A DNA stretch of 64,000 nt from the NCBI RefSeq assembly GCF_004348735.1, contig NZ_SMKT01000001.1, positions 146,089-210,088 of the forward strand, written 5' to 3'. The notes under the pieces were generated by a model. The model was not told the origin of the DNA and did no database searches. It was given only the letters and a program-made list of their open reading frames with translations. This DNA is from Actinomadura sp. KC06 (lineage in GTDB: Bacteria > Actinomycetota > Actinomycetes > Streptosporangiales > Streptosporangiaceae). This document shows, piece after piece, positions 1-8,298 of this stretch. The translations under genes and the position numbers were made by a program. Positions within the stretch are counted from its first letter, which is position 1. Each line of letters begins with the position of its first letter.

Positions 1-279
1 CCGCAGGTCCGACATGTACGGGACGGCGGCGTCCCGCAGCACCCGCTGGCGCGGCACCCGCTGCCCGATCTCGAACAGCTTCAGGCCGAGCCGCACCCGC
101 GTGCCCTGCCGCTCCAGCAGGCCCGCCTCCACCAGGTCGAGCGCGATCCGGTGCGCGGTCGACTTCGGCAGGCCGCTGCGGCGGGCGAGCTCGGCGGCGC
201 CGAGGCCGTCGTCGTCCGGGCGGAACGCGGCCAGCACGGCGACGGCGCGGCGCAGGAACGAGTCGTCGCCGGACGTCAT
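1..279 (-). CDS. IclR-family transcriptional regulator, N-terminal part (cut by window edge)
   Basis: The first 93 residues are visible and the rest lies left of the window. They contain a winged helix-turn-helix typical of IclR: '[21 protein letters not shown]', then '[20 protein letters not shown]', then the wing '[12 protein letters not shown]'. IclR proteins are dimeric regulators with a C-terminal effector domain, which is missing here. The gene diverges from the meta-cleavage operon starting at 396 with a 116-bp gap, so control of that operon is the natural inference. The ATG at 279-277 begins '[19 protein letters not shown]', the usual IclR start. Confidence 0.9.
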   Translation of the reverse strand, partial: MTSGDDSFLRRAVAVLAAFRPDDDGLGAAELARRSGLPKSTAHRIALDLVEAGLLERQGTRVRLGLKLFEIGQRVPRQRVLRDAAVPYMSDLR

Positions 280-299
280 GGAGCCTCCATACAAGAAGT

Positions 300-316
300 G
301 TCCCACCACGCGGGAC
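300..316. promoter_or_regulatory. possible IclR operator (GTCCC-N7-GGGAC)
   Basis: A 5-bp inverted repeat with 7-bp spacing lies in the divergent gap, about 20 bp upstream of the regulator start and 80 bp upstream of the hydratase start. Position and symmetry suit an operator. The arms are short in a GC-rich sequence, so chance occurrence is quite possible. Confidence 0.3.
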
Positions 317-395
317 GCGTGCGTTGCCCGTATCGCCCCAGGTGGGAAAGGCTCGCCGTGCACCCAGACGACGCGCGACGACGAAAGGACGGTCC

Positions 396-1202
396 ATGGA
401 CCCGGGTTCCGTGGAGAAGGCCGCGGCCGCGCTGCTCGACGCGTACGCGACCCGCACCCCCATCGCGCCGCTGACGGCGGGCCATCCGGACATGACGGTG
501 GCCGACGCCTACGCGGTCCAGCTCGCGCAGGTCGAGGCGTGGACGCGGGCGGGCGCGCGGATCAAGGGCCACAAGGTCGGGCTGACGTCGGCCGCGATGC
601 AGCGCCAGATGGGCGTGGACCAGCCGGACTTCGGCGTCCTGCTGCACACGATGTTCTTCCAGGACAGCGCCCCGATCGACACCGGCCGGTTCCTGCAGCC
701 GCGGATCGAGCCGGAGATCGCGTTCGTGCTGGGCCGCCCGCTGTCCGGTCCCGGCGCGACGGCCGCGGACGCGGTCGCCGCCGTGGAGTACGTGCTGCCC
801 GCGCTGGAGGTCATCGACTCCCGCATCGCCGACTGGAAGATCACGCTGCCGGACACGATCGCCGACAACGCCTCCAGCGGCGGGGTGGTGCTCGGCACCC
901 GTCCCGTCCGGCTGGACGGCCTGGACCTGTCGCTGATGGGCTGCCTGCTCCGCCGCGACGGCGACCTGGTCGACACCGGGGCGGGCGGCGCGGTGCTCGG
1001 GTCGCCGATCAACGCGCTGGTGTGGCTGGCGAACGTCCTCGGCGAGCGCGGCGTGACCCTGGAGGCGGGGCACGTGGTGCTGCCCGGCTCGATCACGGCG
1101 GCGGTGCCGGTCGCGCCCGGCGAGACGCTCACCGCGGAGTTCGCCGGGATAGGCAGCGTGACCGCCAGATTCGGAGAGTTCGGAAAGGAGGAGGCATCGT
1201 GA
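396..1202 (+). CDS. mhpD: 2-keto-4-pentenoate hydratase (2-hydroxypentadienoate hydratase)
   Basis: The 268-aa protein belongs to the fumarylacetoacetase-like hydratase family that adds water to 2-hydroxypenta-2,4-dienoate, giving 4-hydroxy-2-oxovalerate. Visible marks are '[19 protein letters not shown]' near residue 48, '[15 protein letters not shown]' with the metal-ligand acidic residues, and the C-terminal '[16 protein letters not shown]'. The ATG at 396 follows 'AAAGGAC' and matches family length. It overlaps the next gene by 4 bp (GTGA). Homologues serve phenylpropionate (MhpD), catechol (DmpE) or steroid ring (HsaE) catabolism, and the upstream substrate cannot be told from this window. 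Confidence 0.92.
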   Translation: MDPGSVEKAAAALLDAYATRTPIAPLTAGHPDMTVADAYAVQLAQVEAWTRAGARIKGHKVGLTSAAMQRQMGVDQPDFGVLLHTMFFQDSAPIDTGRFLQPRIEPEIAFVLGRPLSGPGATAADAVAAVEYVLPALEVIDSRIADWKITLPDTIADNASSGGVVLGTRPVRLDGLDLSLMGCLLRRDGDLVDTGAGGAVLGSPINALVWLANVLGERGVTLEAGHVVLPGSITAAVPVAPGETLTAEFAGIGSVTARFGEFGKEEAS

Positions 1203-2095
1203 GCAGACTGACCGCGGCGATCGTCGGGCCCGGCAACATCGGCACCGACCTGCTGGTCAAGCTGATGCGCAGCGAGCTGATCGACGTCCATTCGATGGTC
1301 GGGGTCGTCCCGGAGTCGGACGGCCTGGAACGCGCCCGCAAGCTCGGCGTCCCGGCGTCGGCCGAAGGGGTGGACTGGCTGCTGTCCCAGCCGACGCTCC
1401 CGGACATCGTGTTCGAGGCGACGTCCGCGAAGGCGCATCTGGCGAACGCGCCGCGCTACGCGGAGGCGGGGGTCACCGCGATCGACCTGACGCCCGCCGC
1501 GACGGGGCCGCTCGTGTGCCCGCCGGTGAACCTGGACACGCTGTCGGACGCCCTCAACCTCAACATGATCACGTGCGGCGGGCAGGCGACGATCCCGATC
1601 GTGCACGCCGTGTCGTCGGTGGTGCCGGTGCCGTACGCGGAGATCGTCGCGTCGATCGCGTCCCGCTCCGCGGGGCCGGGCACGCGCGCGAACATCGACG
1701 AGTTCACGCAGACGACGGCCCGCGCGATCGAGAAGGTCGGCGGCGCCGGACGCGGCAAGGCGATCATCATCCTGAACCCGGTCGTCCCGCCGATGATCAT
1801 GCGGGACACGGTGTTCTGCGCGATCCCGCCGGACGCCGACACCAAGGCCGTCGCCGCGTCGATCGAGAAGATGGTCGCCGAGGTGCAGACCTACGTCCCC
1901 GGCTACTCGCTCCGCGCGGAACCGCAGTTCGACGAGCCCCGCGACATCTGGAACGGGATGGCGCGCGTCGCCGTGTTCCTCGAGGTGCGCGGCAACGGCG
2001 ACTACCTGCCGGAGTGGGCCGGGAACCTCGACATCATGACCGCGGCCGCCGCCCGCGTCGGCGAGCAGCTCGCGCGCAGGAAGGCCACAGCATGA
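1199..2095 (+). CDS. mhpF: acetaldehyde dehydrogenase (acetylating)
   Basis: The 298-aa enzyme oxidises acetaldehyde to acetyl-CoA with NAD and coenzyme A. It shows an N-terminal Rossmann motif '[10 protein letters not shown]' (residues 10-18), the catalytic cysteine in 'ITCGGQA' (Cys126), and the C-terminal dimerisation region ending '[11 protein letters not shown]', all standard for MhpF/DmpF/HsaG. The GTG start shares GTGA with the hydratase stop, and the end shares ATGA with the aldolase start. In this family the dehydrogenase forms a channelling complex with the aldolase, consistent with the coupled translation. Confidence 0.95.
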   Translation: MSRLTAAIVGPGNIGTDLLVKLMRSELIDVHSMVGVVPESDGLERARKLGVPASAEGVDWLLSQPTLPDIVFEATSAKAHLANAPRYAEAGVTAIDLTPAATGPLVCPPVNLDTLSDALNLNMITCGGQATIPIVHAVSSVVPVPYAEIVASIASRSAGPGTRANIDEFTQTTARAIEKVGGAGRGKAIIILNPVVPPMIMRDTVFCAIPPDADTKAVAASIEKMVAEVQTYVPGYSLRAEPQFDEPRDIWNGMARVAVFLEVRGNGDYLPEWAGNLDIMTAAAARVGEQLARRKATA

Positions 2096-3120
2096 GCGAC
2101 ACGCAGAAGATCCGCATCACCGACTCGACGCTGCGGGACGGCAGCCACGCGATGGCGCATCGCTTCACCGAGGAGCAGGTCCGCGGGGTCGTGCACGCGC
2201 TGGACGGCGCCGGGGTCGAGGTCATCGAGGTCACGCACGGCGACGGCCTCGGCGGCTCGTCGTTCAATTACGGCTTCTCGCTGGAGGACGACGTCAAGCT
2301 CGTCGCCGCCGCCGTGGACGAGGCGACCCGCGCGAAGATCGCCGTCCTGCTGCTGCCGGGGCTCGGCACGGTCGAGGACCTGAAGCTGGCGCATGACGCG
2401 GGCGCGTCCGTCGCGCGGATCGCGACGCACTGCACCGAGGCGGACGTGTCGCTGCAGCATTTCGCCGCGGCCCGCGACCTCGGGATGGAGACGGTCGGTT
2501 TCCTGATGCTGTCGCACCGGGTCGGGCCTGAGGAGCTGGCGAAGCAGGCGCGGATCATGGTGGACGGCGGCGCGCAGTGCGTCTACGTCGTCGACTCCGC
2601 CGGGGCGCTCGTCCTCGGCGACGCGCAGGAGCGGATCAGCGCGCTGGTGAAGGAGATCGGGGACGAGGCGCAGGTCGGTTTCCACGGGCACCAGAACCTG
2701 TCGCTGGGTGTGGCGAACTCCGTCCTGGCGCAGCAGAACGGCGCGCTGCAGATCGACGGGGCGCTGTGCGCGCTGGGCGCGGGCGCGGGCAACTCGCCGA
2801 CCGAGGTGCTCGTCCCGACGTTCGAGCGGCTCGGCGTCCCGACGGGCGTGGACGTGCAGGGCGTGATGGCCGCCGCCGACGAGGTGGTGAAGCCGTTCCT
2901 GCACCGGCTGCCGTTCGCCGACCGGGGCGCGATCACGCAGGGCTACGCGGGCGTGTACTCCAGCTTCCTGCTGCACGCCGAGCGGGCGGCCGAGCGCTAC
3001 GGCGTCCCGGCGCACGAGATCCTGCAGAAGGTCGGCGAGGCCGGCTACGTCGGCGGCCAGGAGGACATGATCATCGACGTGGCGCTGCAGCTCGCCGCCG
3101 AACGCGACCGCGCGTCGTAA
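2092..3120 (+). CDS. mhpE: 4-hydroxy-2-oxovalerate aldolase
   Basis: The 342-aa class II aldolase splits 4-hydroxy-2-oxovalerate into pyruvate and acetaldehyde. It starts with the HMGL-like motif '[12 protein letters not shown]' (Arg15, Asp16) and carries the metal-binding '[15 protein letters not shown]' (His198, His200). A C-terminal communication domain is present, ending near '[12 protein letters not shown]'. Length and motifs match DmpG/MhpE/HsaF. It is the last gene of the operon and is followed by a hairpin. Confidence 0.95.
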   Translation: MSDTQKIRITDSTLRDGSHAMAHRFTEEQVRGVVHALDGAGVEVIEVTHGDGLGGSSFNYGFSLEDDVKLVAAAVDEATRAKIAVLLLPGLGTVEDLKLAHDAGASVARIATHCTEADVSLQHFAAARDLGMETVGFLMLSHRVGPEELAKQARIMVDGGAQCVYVVDSAGALVLGDAQERISALVKEIGDEAQVGFHGHQNLSLGVANSVLAQQNGALQIDGALCALGAGAGNSPTEVLVPTFERLGVPTGVDVQGVMAAADEVVKPFLHRLPFADRGAITQGYAGVYSSFLLHAERAAERYGVPAHEILQKVGEAGYVGGQEDMIIDVALQLAAERDRAS

Positions 3121-3127
3121 CGGGCGC

Positions 3128-3155
3128 GGGAGCCCGTTCAGGCGAGCGGGCTTCC
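3128..3155 (+). terminator. hairpin downstream of mhpE
   Basis: GGGAGCCCG pairs with CGGGCTTCC (one mismatch) across a 10-nt loop, 7 bases after the aldolase stop. No T-run follows, as is common in actinomycetes. It probably ends the catabolic operon. Confidence 0.5.
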
Positions 3156-3226
3156 GTCCAGGTCGCGCACAGGTCGCGGCGTGCGCCGCCCGCGACGGCG
3201 GCCGGCCGACTCACCGCCGACGATCT

Positions 3227-3239
3227 TTGCACGGTGCAA
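3227..3239. promoter_or_regulatory. palindrome upstream of TetR gene, probable operator
   Basis: TTGCAC-G-GTGCAA is a perfect 6-bp inverted repeat around one central base. It ends 22 bp before the start codon of the TetR-family gene at 3262. TetR-type regulators commonly bind short palindromes over their own promoter, so autoregulation is the simplest reading. Confidence 0.5.
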
Positions 3240-3261
3240 CCGTTGGGATAGCTTGGGCGGC

Positions 3262-3864
3262 ATGACCGACGAGGACCCGCCCGGCGCGCGCCGCCCGGCG
3301 ACTCCTCGCGGGCGGGCGCGCCGCGACCAGCTCGTGCGGATCGGCCTCGATCTGCTCGCCGAGGGCGGCTGGCCCGCGATCACGGCCCGGGCCGTCGCCG
3401 ATCGCGCGCGGATCAGGCCGGGCCTCCTGCACCACTACTTCAACGGGCTGCCGGGGCTGCACGTCGCGGTGGCGCAGCGGGCCGGCGAGATGATCATCGA
3501 TCCGGTGGTGGACGCGCTGCTCGCCGCGCCGGACACGCCGGCCGCGGTGCAGGCGCTGCGCGATCTCGTCCCGGACATGATCGCCGGGGAACGGAAGCTG
3601 CGGCTGGCGGCTGAGCTGCTGGTCAGGGCGCTGCGCGATCCGCGGATGAGCGCCGAGCGGCGGGACTGGGCGCGGGCCGTCCGCGGCCGGGTCGCCGCGC
3701 GCCTGGCGGAGCTGTGCCCGGACTGGCCCCTGGAGCGCCGCGAGGGCACCGCCATGCTCGTCACCGCGCTGCTGGACGGCCTGATGCTGCAGCTGATCCT
3801 CGACCCGGGCCTGCCCGCCGACCCGGCCCTGGACGCGACCGCCGCGCTCGTCGGAAAACCATGA
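3262..3864 (+). CDS. TetR/AcrR-family transcriptional regulator
   Basis: The 200-aa protein has an N-terminal TetR helix-turn-helix ('RDQLVRIGLDLLAEGGWPAI', then 'ARAVADRARIRPGLLHHYF') at about residues 21-62, and a helical ligand-binding domain thereafter with the usual TetR_C-like ending. The ATG at 3262 was chosen because the HTH then starts at a normal position and the palindrome falls just upstream. The downstream methyltransferase has its own ribosome site, and no effector gene is clearly linked. Confidence 0.88.
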   Translation: MTDEDPPGARRPATPRGRARRDQLVRIGLDLLAEGGWPAITARAVADRARIRPGLLHHYFNGLPGLHVAVAQRAGEMIIDPVVDALLAAPDTPAAVQALRDLVPDMIAGERKLRLAAELLVRALRDPRMSAERRDWARAVRGRVAARLAELCPDWPLERREGTAMLVTALLDGLMLQLILDPGLPADPALDATAALVGKP

Positions 3865-3956
3865 TCGTTTCTTGCCCGTTTCCCAATGGAACGAGGCAGG
3901 GCCCGCTATTCTGAGATGCTGGACAATTCGCTTTTCGGACGTCTCAGGAGTACGCC

Positions 3957-4808
3957 GTGGCCGCAGACGAGGTCATCCCCGCCGAGATCCACCACGACGT
4001 GCCCACGGCCGCCCGCATCTACGCCTGGGCCCTCGGGGGCAAGGACAACTACCAGGCCGACCGGCAGTTCATGCTGCAGAACCTGCCGGAGTTCCCCGAG
4101 TTCATCGACCTCGCCCGGCAGAACCGGCAGTTCCTGTACCGGGCCGTCCGGTACCTGGCGGAGGAGGCCGGCATCCGGCAGTTCCTCGACATGGGGTGCG
4201 GGCTGCCGACCGACGAGAACGTGCACGAGGTGGCGCGCAAGTTCGCGCCCGACGCCCGCGTCGTCTACGTCGACATCGACCCGATCGTGCTCGTGCACGC
4301 CCGCGCGCTGCTGGCCGCCGACCGCTCCACCGCCGTGATCACCGCCGACATGCGCGACCAGGAGGAGCTGCTCCGCCACCCGGACGTGCGGCGCCTCATC
4401 GACTTCGACGAGCCGCTCGCCGTGCTGTTCCTGTCCGTCGGCCACCACCTGCTCGACGAGGACGACCCGCGCCGCATCCTGCGCACCGTCATCGACCGCG
4501 CCGTCCCCGGCAGCCACCTGGCGTTCACGCAGATCGTCTGCTCCGACCCCGAGCGAGCCGCCGACATCGACGCCCGCTCGAACGGCGCCGGGCTGCGCTG
4601 GCGGACCCGCGACCGCGCGGAGACCGCCGCGCTCATCCCGGACGGGCTGAAGGCCGTCGAGCCGGGCCTGGTCGACATCGTCCAGTGGCGTCCCGACCCG
4701 GAGCAGCCGCCGCTCGCGCCCGTCCCCGCCGAGCTGCGGCCGTACGCGGGCGCGTCGAAGCTCGGACGCGACCTCACCGAGTACGGCGGCGTCCTCCGCA
4801 AGCTCTAG
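3957..4808 (+). CDS. SAM-dependent methyltransferase, PF04672 family
   Basis: The 283-aa protein belongs to the actinobacterial S-adenosylmethionine methyltransferase group formerly called DUF574. Marks are 'TAARIYAWALGGKDNYQADR' near the N-terminus, the SAM-binding loop 'FLDMGCGLPTDENVHEVA' (about residue 80), the acidic ribose-binding 'VVYVDIDPIVLVHARALL', and the terminal 'TEYGGVLRKL'. The GTG start has AGGAG 6 bp upstream. These proteins are abundant in actinomycetes and their substrates are mostly unknown. Confidence 0.92.
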   Translation: MAADEVIPAEIHHDVPTAARIYAWALGGKDNYQADRQFMLQNLPEFPEFIDLARQNRQFLYRAVRYLAEEAGIRQFLDMGCGLPTDENVHEVARKFAPDARVVYVDIDPIVLVHARALLAADRSTAVITADMRDQEELLRHPDVRRLIDFDEPLAVLFLSVGHHLLDEDDPRRILRTVIDRAVPGSHLAFTQIVCSDPERAADIDARSNGAGLRWRTRDRAETAALIPDGLKAVEPGLVDIVQWRPDPEQPPLAPVPAELRPYAGASKLGRDLTEYGGVLRKL

Positions 4809-4833
4809 GCCCGGAGCCTGCGAGCGGCTGTCA

Positions 4834-4855
4834 CCGCCCGGCCGTCACCGGGCGG
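4834..4855. terminator. hairpin between convergent genes
   Basis: CCGCCCGG and CCGGGCGG form a perfect 8-bp stem with a 6-nt loop. The loop contains the stop codon of the universal stress protein gene on the other strand (4847-4845). It sits 25 bp after the methyltransferase stop and could end transcription from either side. Confidence 0.45.
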
Positions 4856-5708
4856 CCCAGCGGCCGGGGACGATCGCGACGGGGCACCGTGCGTGGCCGA
4901 GCATGCGGGTACTGGTCGCGCCGAGCGGGTCCGAGCCGGTCCCGCGGTCGCCGAGAACCAGGAGCCCGGCGTCCTCGACCGCGTCCCGCAGCGCCTCGCA
5001 CGGACGCTCCAGCAGCAGCGACACCCGCATGCCGATCGCCGGATGGCGCTCCCGCCACGGCGCGACGGCCTCCTCCAGCTCGGCGGCGCGCGTCTTCTCC
5101 AGCAGCTCCCGGTCGTTGAACAGCGCCAGCTCGGAGTCGATCACCGCGCCGGGCTCCCAGCAGCCGTAGACGACGTGCAGGTCCCAGTCGCGCAGGGCCG
5201 CCTCCTCGAAGGCGAACCCGAGTGCGGCCTCGCTGCGCTCCGTCCCGTCGACGCCCGCCACGACCAGCTCGCGCCGGTCGCCGCCGCCGTCCGGGACGAC
5301 GATGACCGGCCGGTCCGCCCGCGCGGGGACCTCCAGCGCCGTCGCCCTGTCGTCGGGCCGCTCGCGCGCGCCGATCACGATCATCTCGGCCGTGCCGGAC
5401 GCGTCCAGCAGCGCCTCCGCCGCCGGTCCGCGCATCAGCCGCCCGTGCACCGCTCCCGGCGCGCCGAGCTCCCGCGCCCGGCGGACGCCCTGCTCCAGCA
5501 GGTTCTCCCCCGCCCGCTTCCTGATCGCCTCGGCGTCCCGGTCGACGTGGCCGCTCGCGTAGGGCCAGTGCCAGCAGTGGCACATCACCAGGTCGAGTCC
5601 GCGCCGCCCCGTCTCGTCGACGGCCCAGCGCAGCGCGGCGTCGTTGTCCGCCGTCCCGTCGAAGCCGAACAGGACGTGCGGTCGCTGAATCCTCTCTCCT
5701 TCGTCCAT
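4845..5708 (-). CDS. tandem universal stress protein (two Usp domains)
   Basis: The 287-aa protein has two UspA-like domains, about residues 9-140 and 146-285. The second keeps the ATP-binding pattern GxxG-x9-S ('VLGDRGTGSDPLGATS') followed by 'CPVAIVPG'. The first reads 'VIGARERPDD...PVIVV' and looks weaker. The ATG at 5708 has a strong AAGGAGGG ribosome site, preferred over a longer upstream start. Actinobacterial tandem Usps respond to hypoxia, stasis or redox stress. It diverges from the DD-peptidase gene at 5783. Confidence 0.93.
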   Translation of the reverse strand: MDEGERIQRPHVLFGFDGTADNDAALRWAVDETGRRGLDLVMCHCWHWPYASGHVDRDAEAIRKRAGENLLEQGVRRARELGAPGAVHGRLMRGPAAEALLDASGTAEMIVIGARERPDDRATALEVPARADRPVIVVPDGGGDRRELVVAGVDGTERSEAALGFAFEEAALRDWDLHVVYGCWEPGAVIDSELALFNDRELLEKTRAAELEEAVAPWRERHPAIGMRVSLLLERPCEALRDAVEDAGLLVLGDRGTGSDPLGATSTRMLGHARCPVAIVPGRWAAR

Positions 5709-5782
5709 GTGCCTGCCCTCCTTCTGCCAAGTCTGCGCGCTCACCACGCGGAGTAGAAGAGGGACGCCTAGACTGCGGCGAC

Positions 5783-7312
5783 ATGATCATCCGTAGTCTC
5801 GGGGTGACCGTGGTGCTCGCCGGAAGCGTGATCGTCGGAGGCGCCACCGCTCTCCCCGCCGGCGCCGCCCCTGGTGAGAGCCTCGCCGGGGACCTGAAAA
5901 GCGACCTCGACGCCATTCTCAAGGATCCGCGGCTCAAGGGCGCGAAGGTCGGCGTGGTCGTCCGGGAAGCGCGGTCCGGGAGGGTGCTGTACGACCGGAA
6001 CGGCGGCGAGAAGGCCATGCCGGCGTCGAACAACAAGCTGACGACGTCCGCCGCCGCGTTCGGCATCCTGGGAGCCGAATACAGGTTCCGGACGACGGTC
6101 AGCGCCAAGAGCGGCAACCTTTACCTCAAGGGAACCGGCGACACCACCATGCGGGCGGCCGACTACGACCGGCTCGCCGCGTCCGTCGCCGGGAAGGGCG
6201 TCAGGGAGGTCAAGGGCGATCTCGTCGCGGACGACACCTGGTTCGACGCCGACCGCGTCCCGGACGGCTGGGAACCTGCCGACCTGCAGTACGCCTACGC
6301 AGGGCAGACGTCCGCGCTCACCGTCTCCCCCAACGCCGACTTCGACGCGGGCTCGATCGAGGTCACCGTGGCCGCGACCCGTCCGGGCAGGCCGGTCAGG
6401 GTCGGCCTGCGTCCGGCGACCGGGGTGGTGAAGATCGACAACCGGGCCGTGACCGGGGCGGCCGGTTCGGCGTCGACCCTCGCGGTGACGCGGCGCAACG
6501 GCTCCAACACGATCAAGATCACGGGCAGGCATCCGGCGGGTGCGCCGAGGGCCGGCGTCCTGCGGACGGTGGCGGGCCCCACGCTCTACGCGGCGGACGT
6601 GTTCCGCCGGGCGTTGAAGGCGCACGGCGTCCGCGTGGCGGGCAGGACCGAGCGGGGCCGGACGCCCGCGGGCGCCAAGACGATCGCCACGCGCACGTCC
6701 ATGCCGCTCTCCCAGCTCGCCAAGCCGTTCATGAAGCTGAGCAACAACGTCATGGCCGAGACCCTCGTCAAGGCGATCGGCCGGAAGGTGCGCGGCAAGG
6801 GCACCTGGGCCGCCGGGCTGCCCGCGGTCACCGCCTACGCCGGGCGGCTCGGCGTCGACACGTCGCAGATCACGATGACGGACGGCTCGGGCCTCGCCCG
6901 GTCGAACCGGACGACCGCCATGCAGCTCAGCACCCTGCTGCGAAACGCGCGGGAACAGGCGTGGTTCCCCGCCTGGCACGCCTCGCTGCCCGTCGCCGGG
7001 AAGCCCGATCGCCTGGTCGGCGGGACGCTCTCAAAACGGATGAGGGGTACCCCCGCGGAGGGGAACGTCCACGCGAAGACGGGCACGCTGACCGGCGTCA
7101 CGGCCCTGTCCGGCTACGTCCAGGGCCCGGACGGCCGCCCGCTTGTCTTCTCCAGCGTTTTCAACGGCTACTCCGGAAGCGCCCCCAAGGACATCGAGGA
7201 CGAGATCGCCGTCCGCCTGGCGGGCGGGGGCGGCGCCGAGTCCGCGCTGCGCCGCACGTCACCGACGGCGGACGACGGCGGCATCGAACCCACGTGGAGG
7301 CCGGCCCGCTAG
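5783..7312 (+). CDS. dacB: D-alanyl-D-alanine carboxypeptidase/endopeptidase, PBP4 type (S13 family)
   Basis: The 509-aa exported penicillin-binding protein trims peptidoglycan stem peptides. It has a signal peptide (residues 1-29, 'VVLAGSVIVGGATALPAGA'), the serine motif SNNK (Ser82-Lys85), SNN in 'MKLSNNVMAETLVK', and KTG in 'VHAKTGTLTG'. The long insert between the first two motifs is the normal PBP4 domain II/III arrangement. Its stop codon overlaps the stop of the convergent nurA-like gene in a shared CTAG (7309-7312). Confidence 0.95.
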   Translation: MIIRSLGVTVVLAGSVIVGGATALPAGAAPGESLAGDLKSDLDAILKDPRLKGAKVGVVVREARSGRVLYDRNGGEKAMPASNNKLTTSAAAFGILGAEYRFRTTVSAKSGNLYLKGTGDTTMRAADYDRLAASVAGKGVREVKGDLVADDTWFDADRVPDGWEPADLQYAYAGQTSALTVSPNADFDAGSIEVTVAATRPGRPVRVGLRPATGVVKIDNRAVTGAAGSASTLAVTRRNGSNTIKITGRHPAGAPRAGVLRTVAGPTLYAADVFRRALKAHGVRVAGRTERGRTPAGAKTIATRTSMPLSQLAKPFMKLSNNVMAETLVKAIGRKVRGKGTWAAGLPAVTAYAGRLGVDTSQITMTDGSGLARSNRTTAMQLSTLLRNAREQAWFPAWHASLPVAGKPDRLVGGTLSKRMRGTPAEGNVHAKTGTLTGVTALSGYVQGPDGRPLVFSSVFNGYSGSAPKDIEDEIAVRLAGGGGAESALRRTSPTADDGGIEPTWRPAR

Positions 7313-8298
7313 GAGTGGCGGCCGGTGGCGGTGCGGAGGGCCCGGTAGAGGAGCCCGGCGTCGCCGAGCCGGTGGCGAAGGAGCTTCTCCAGGCCGCCGA
7401 TCGGGACGAGGTTCTGCGGCGCGCGCGGGTCCTTGTAGTCGACCCCGGCCAGCGCGGGGATGATCGCCGCGCTGTGGTCGGCGAGGTCCACGACCGCGTC
7501 GCGGGACAGGTCGGGCGCGGCCTCGCAGCGCGCGATGCCCGCCCACGGCGCGGTGGACGGCGTCGGCAGCCGCAGATACCACGAATGCCGCGCCCAGCCC
7601 GTCGTCATCAGGAACACGGGCGTGCGCTGGCCCGGCCGCAGCGCCGTGAGGACGGCCGTCTCCGCCCCGGTCAGGTAGGCGGCGTGGTGCGTCTTCACGT
7701 AGCCGATGGTGCGCGGCAGGTGGGCGCGGCCTCGGAGCGGTCCGTCCACGATGAGCAGGTCGTCGTCGTGGCCGGACGCCGTCCGGTAGCGGGTGGCGAG
7801 GCCGACCTCGATGTCGGACAGCTGCCGCTGCAACGCCAGGGACAGCTGCTCGGCGGTCCCGCCCCCGGCCCGCACCGCGGCGTACGTGCCCGCCCACGTG
7901 ACCAGGTCGGCGGCGTGCGGGGACGGCGTGAACAGCGAGCGGCGCACGTCCACCTCCGCCAGCTCGGCCGGGCCGTCCGGCGTGCAGCGCACCAGCCCGG
8001 CGGCGCAGGACGCGGCGATGCCGGGCGCGGGCATGTCGCCGTCCGGCCCGCTCACCCAGACGCGGGCCTCGACGCGGCGGACCCCGTCGGCGACGATCAG
8101 CCCGGCGGGCGGGAGGCCCTCGGCGGCCGGGGCGATCGGGCGCCACCGCCCGGACGGCAGCTCCACGTCCAGGTCGAGCCGGACGGACGTGGCGTCCAGC
8201 TCGCCGATCGCCTCCGCGGTCAGCGAGGTCGCATACCCCGGGTCCCAGGGGTCGACGGTGATGGCGGCGGCCGTCCCGGCCGGCGGTGCCGTGGTCAC
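7309..8298 (-). CDS. nurA: NurA-like nuclease of the HerA-Mre11-Rad50 set
   Basis: The 329-aa protein carries features of NurA 5'-3' resection nucleases. An Asp-Gly motif 'LIVADGVRRVEARV' (Asp71) and a second 'LLIVDGPLRGR' (Asp185) lie on RNase H-like strands. The C-terminal 'NLVPIGGLEKLLRHRLGDA' matches the conserved NurA end. Similarity is recognised from motifs only. Context is decisive: it is translationally coupled (GTGA overlap) to sbcC and is the last gene of the herA-sbcD-sbcC operon. NurA works with the HerA translocase on ends opened by Mre11-Rad50. Confidence 0.78.
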   Translation of the reverse strand: MTTAPPAGTAAAITVDPWDPGYATSLTAEAIGELDATSVRLDLDVELPSGRWRPIAPAAEGLPPAGLIVADGVRRVEARVWVSGPDGDMPAPGIAASCAAGLVRCTPDGPAELAEVDVRRSLFTPSPHAADLVTWAGTYAAVRAGGGTAEQLSLALQRQLSDIEVGLATRYRTASGHDDDLLIVDGPLRGRAHLPRTIGYVKTHHAAYLTGAETAVLTALRPGQRTPVFLMTTGWARHSWYLRLPTPSTAPWAGIARCEAAPDLSRDAVVDLADHSAAIIPALAGVDYKDPRAPQNLVPIGGLEKLLRHRLGDAGLLYRALRTATGRHS

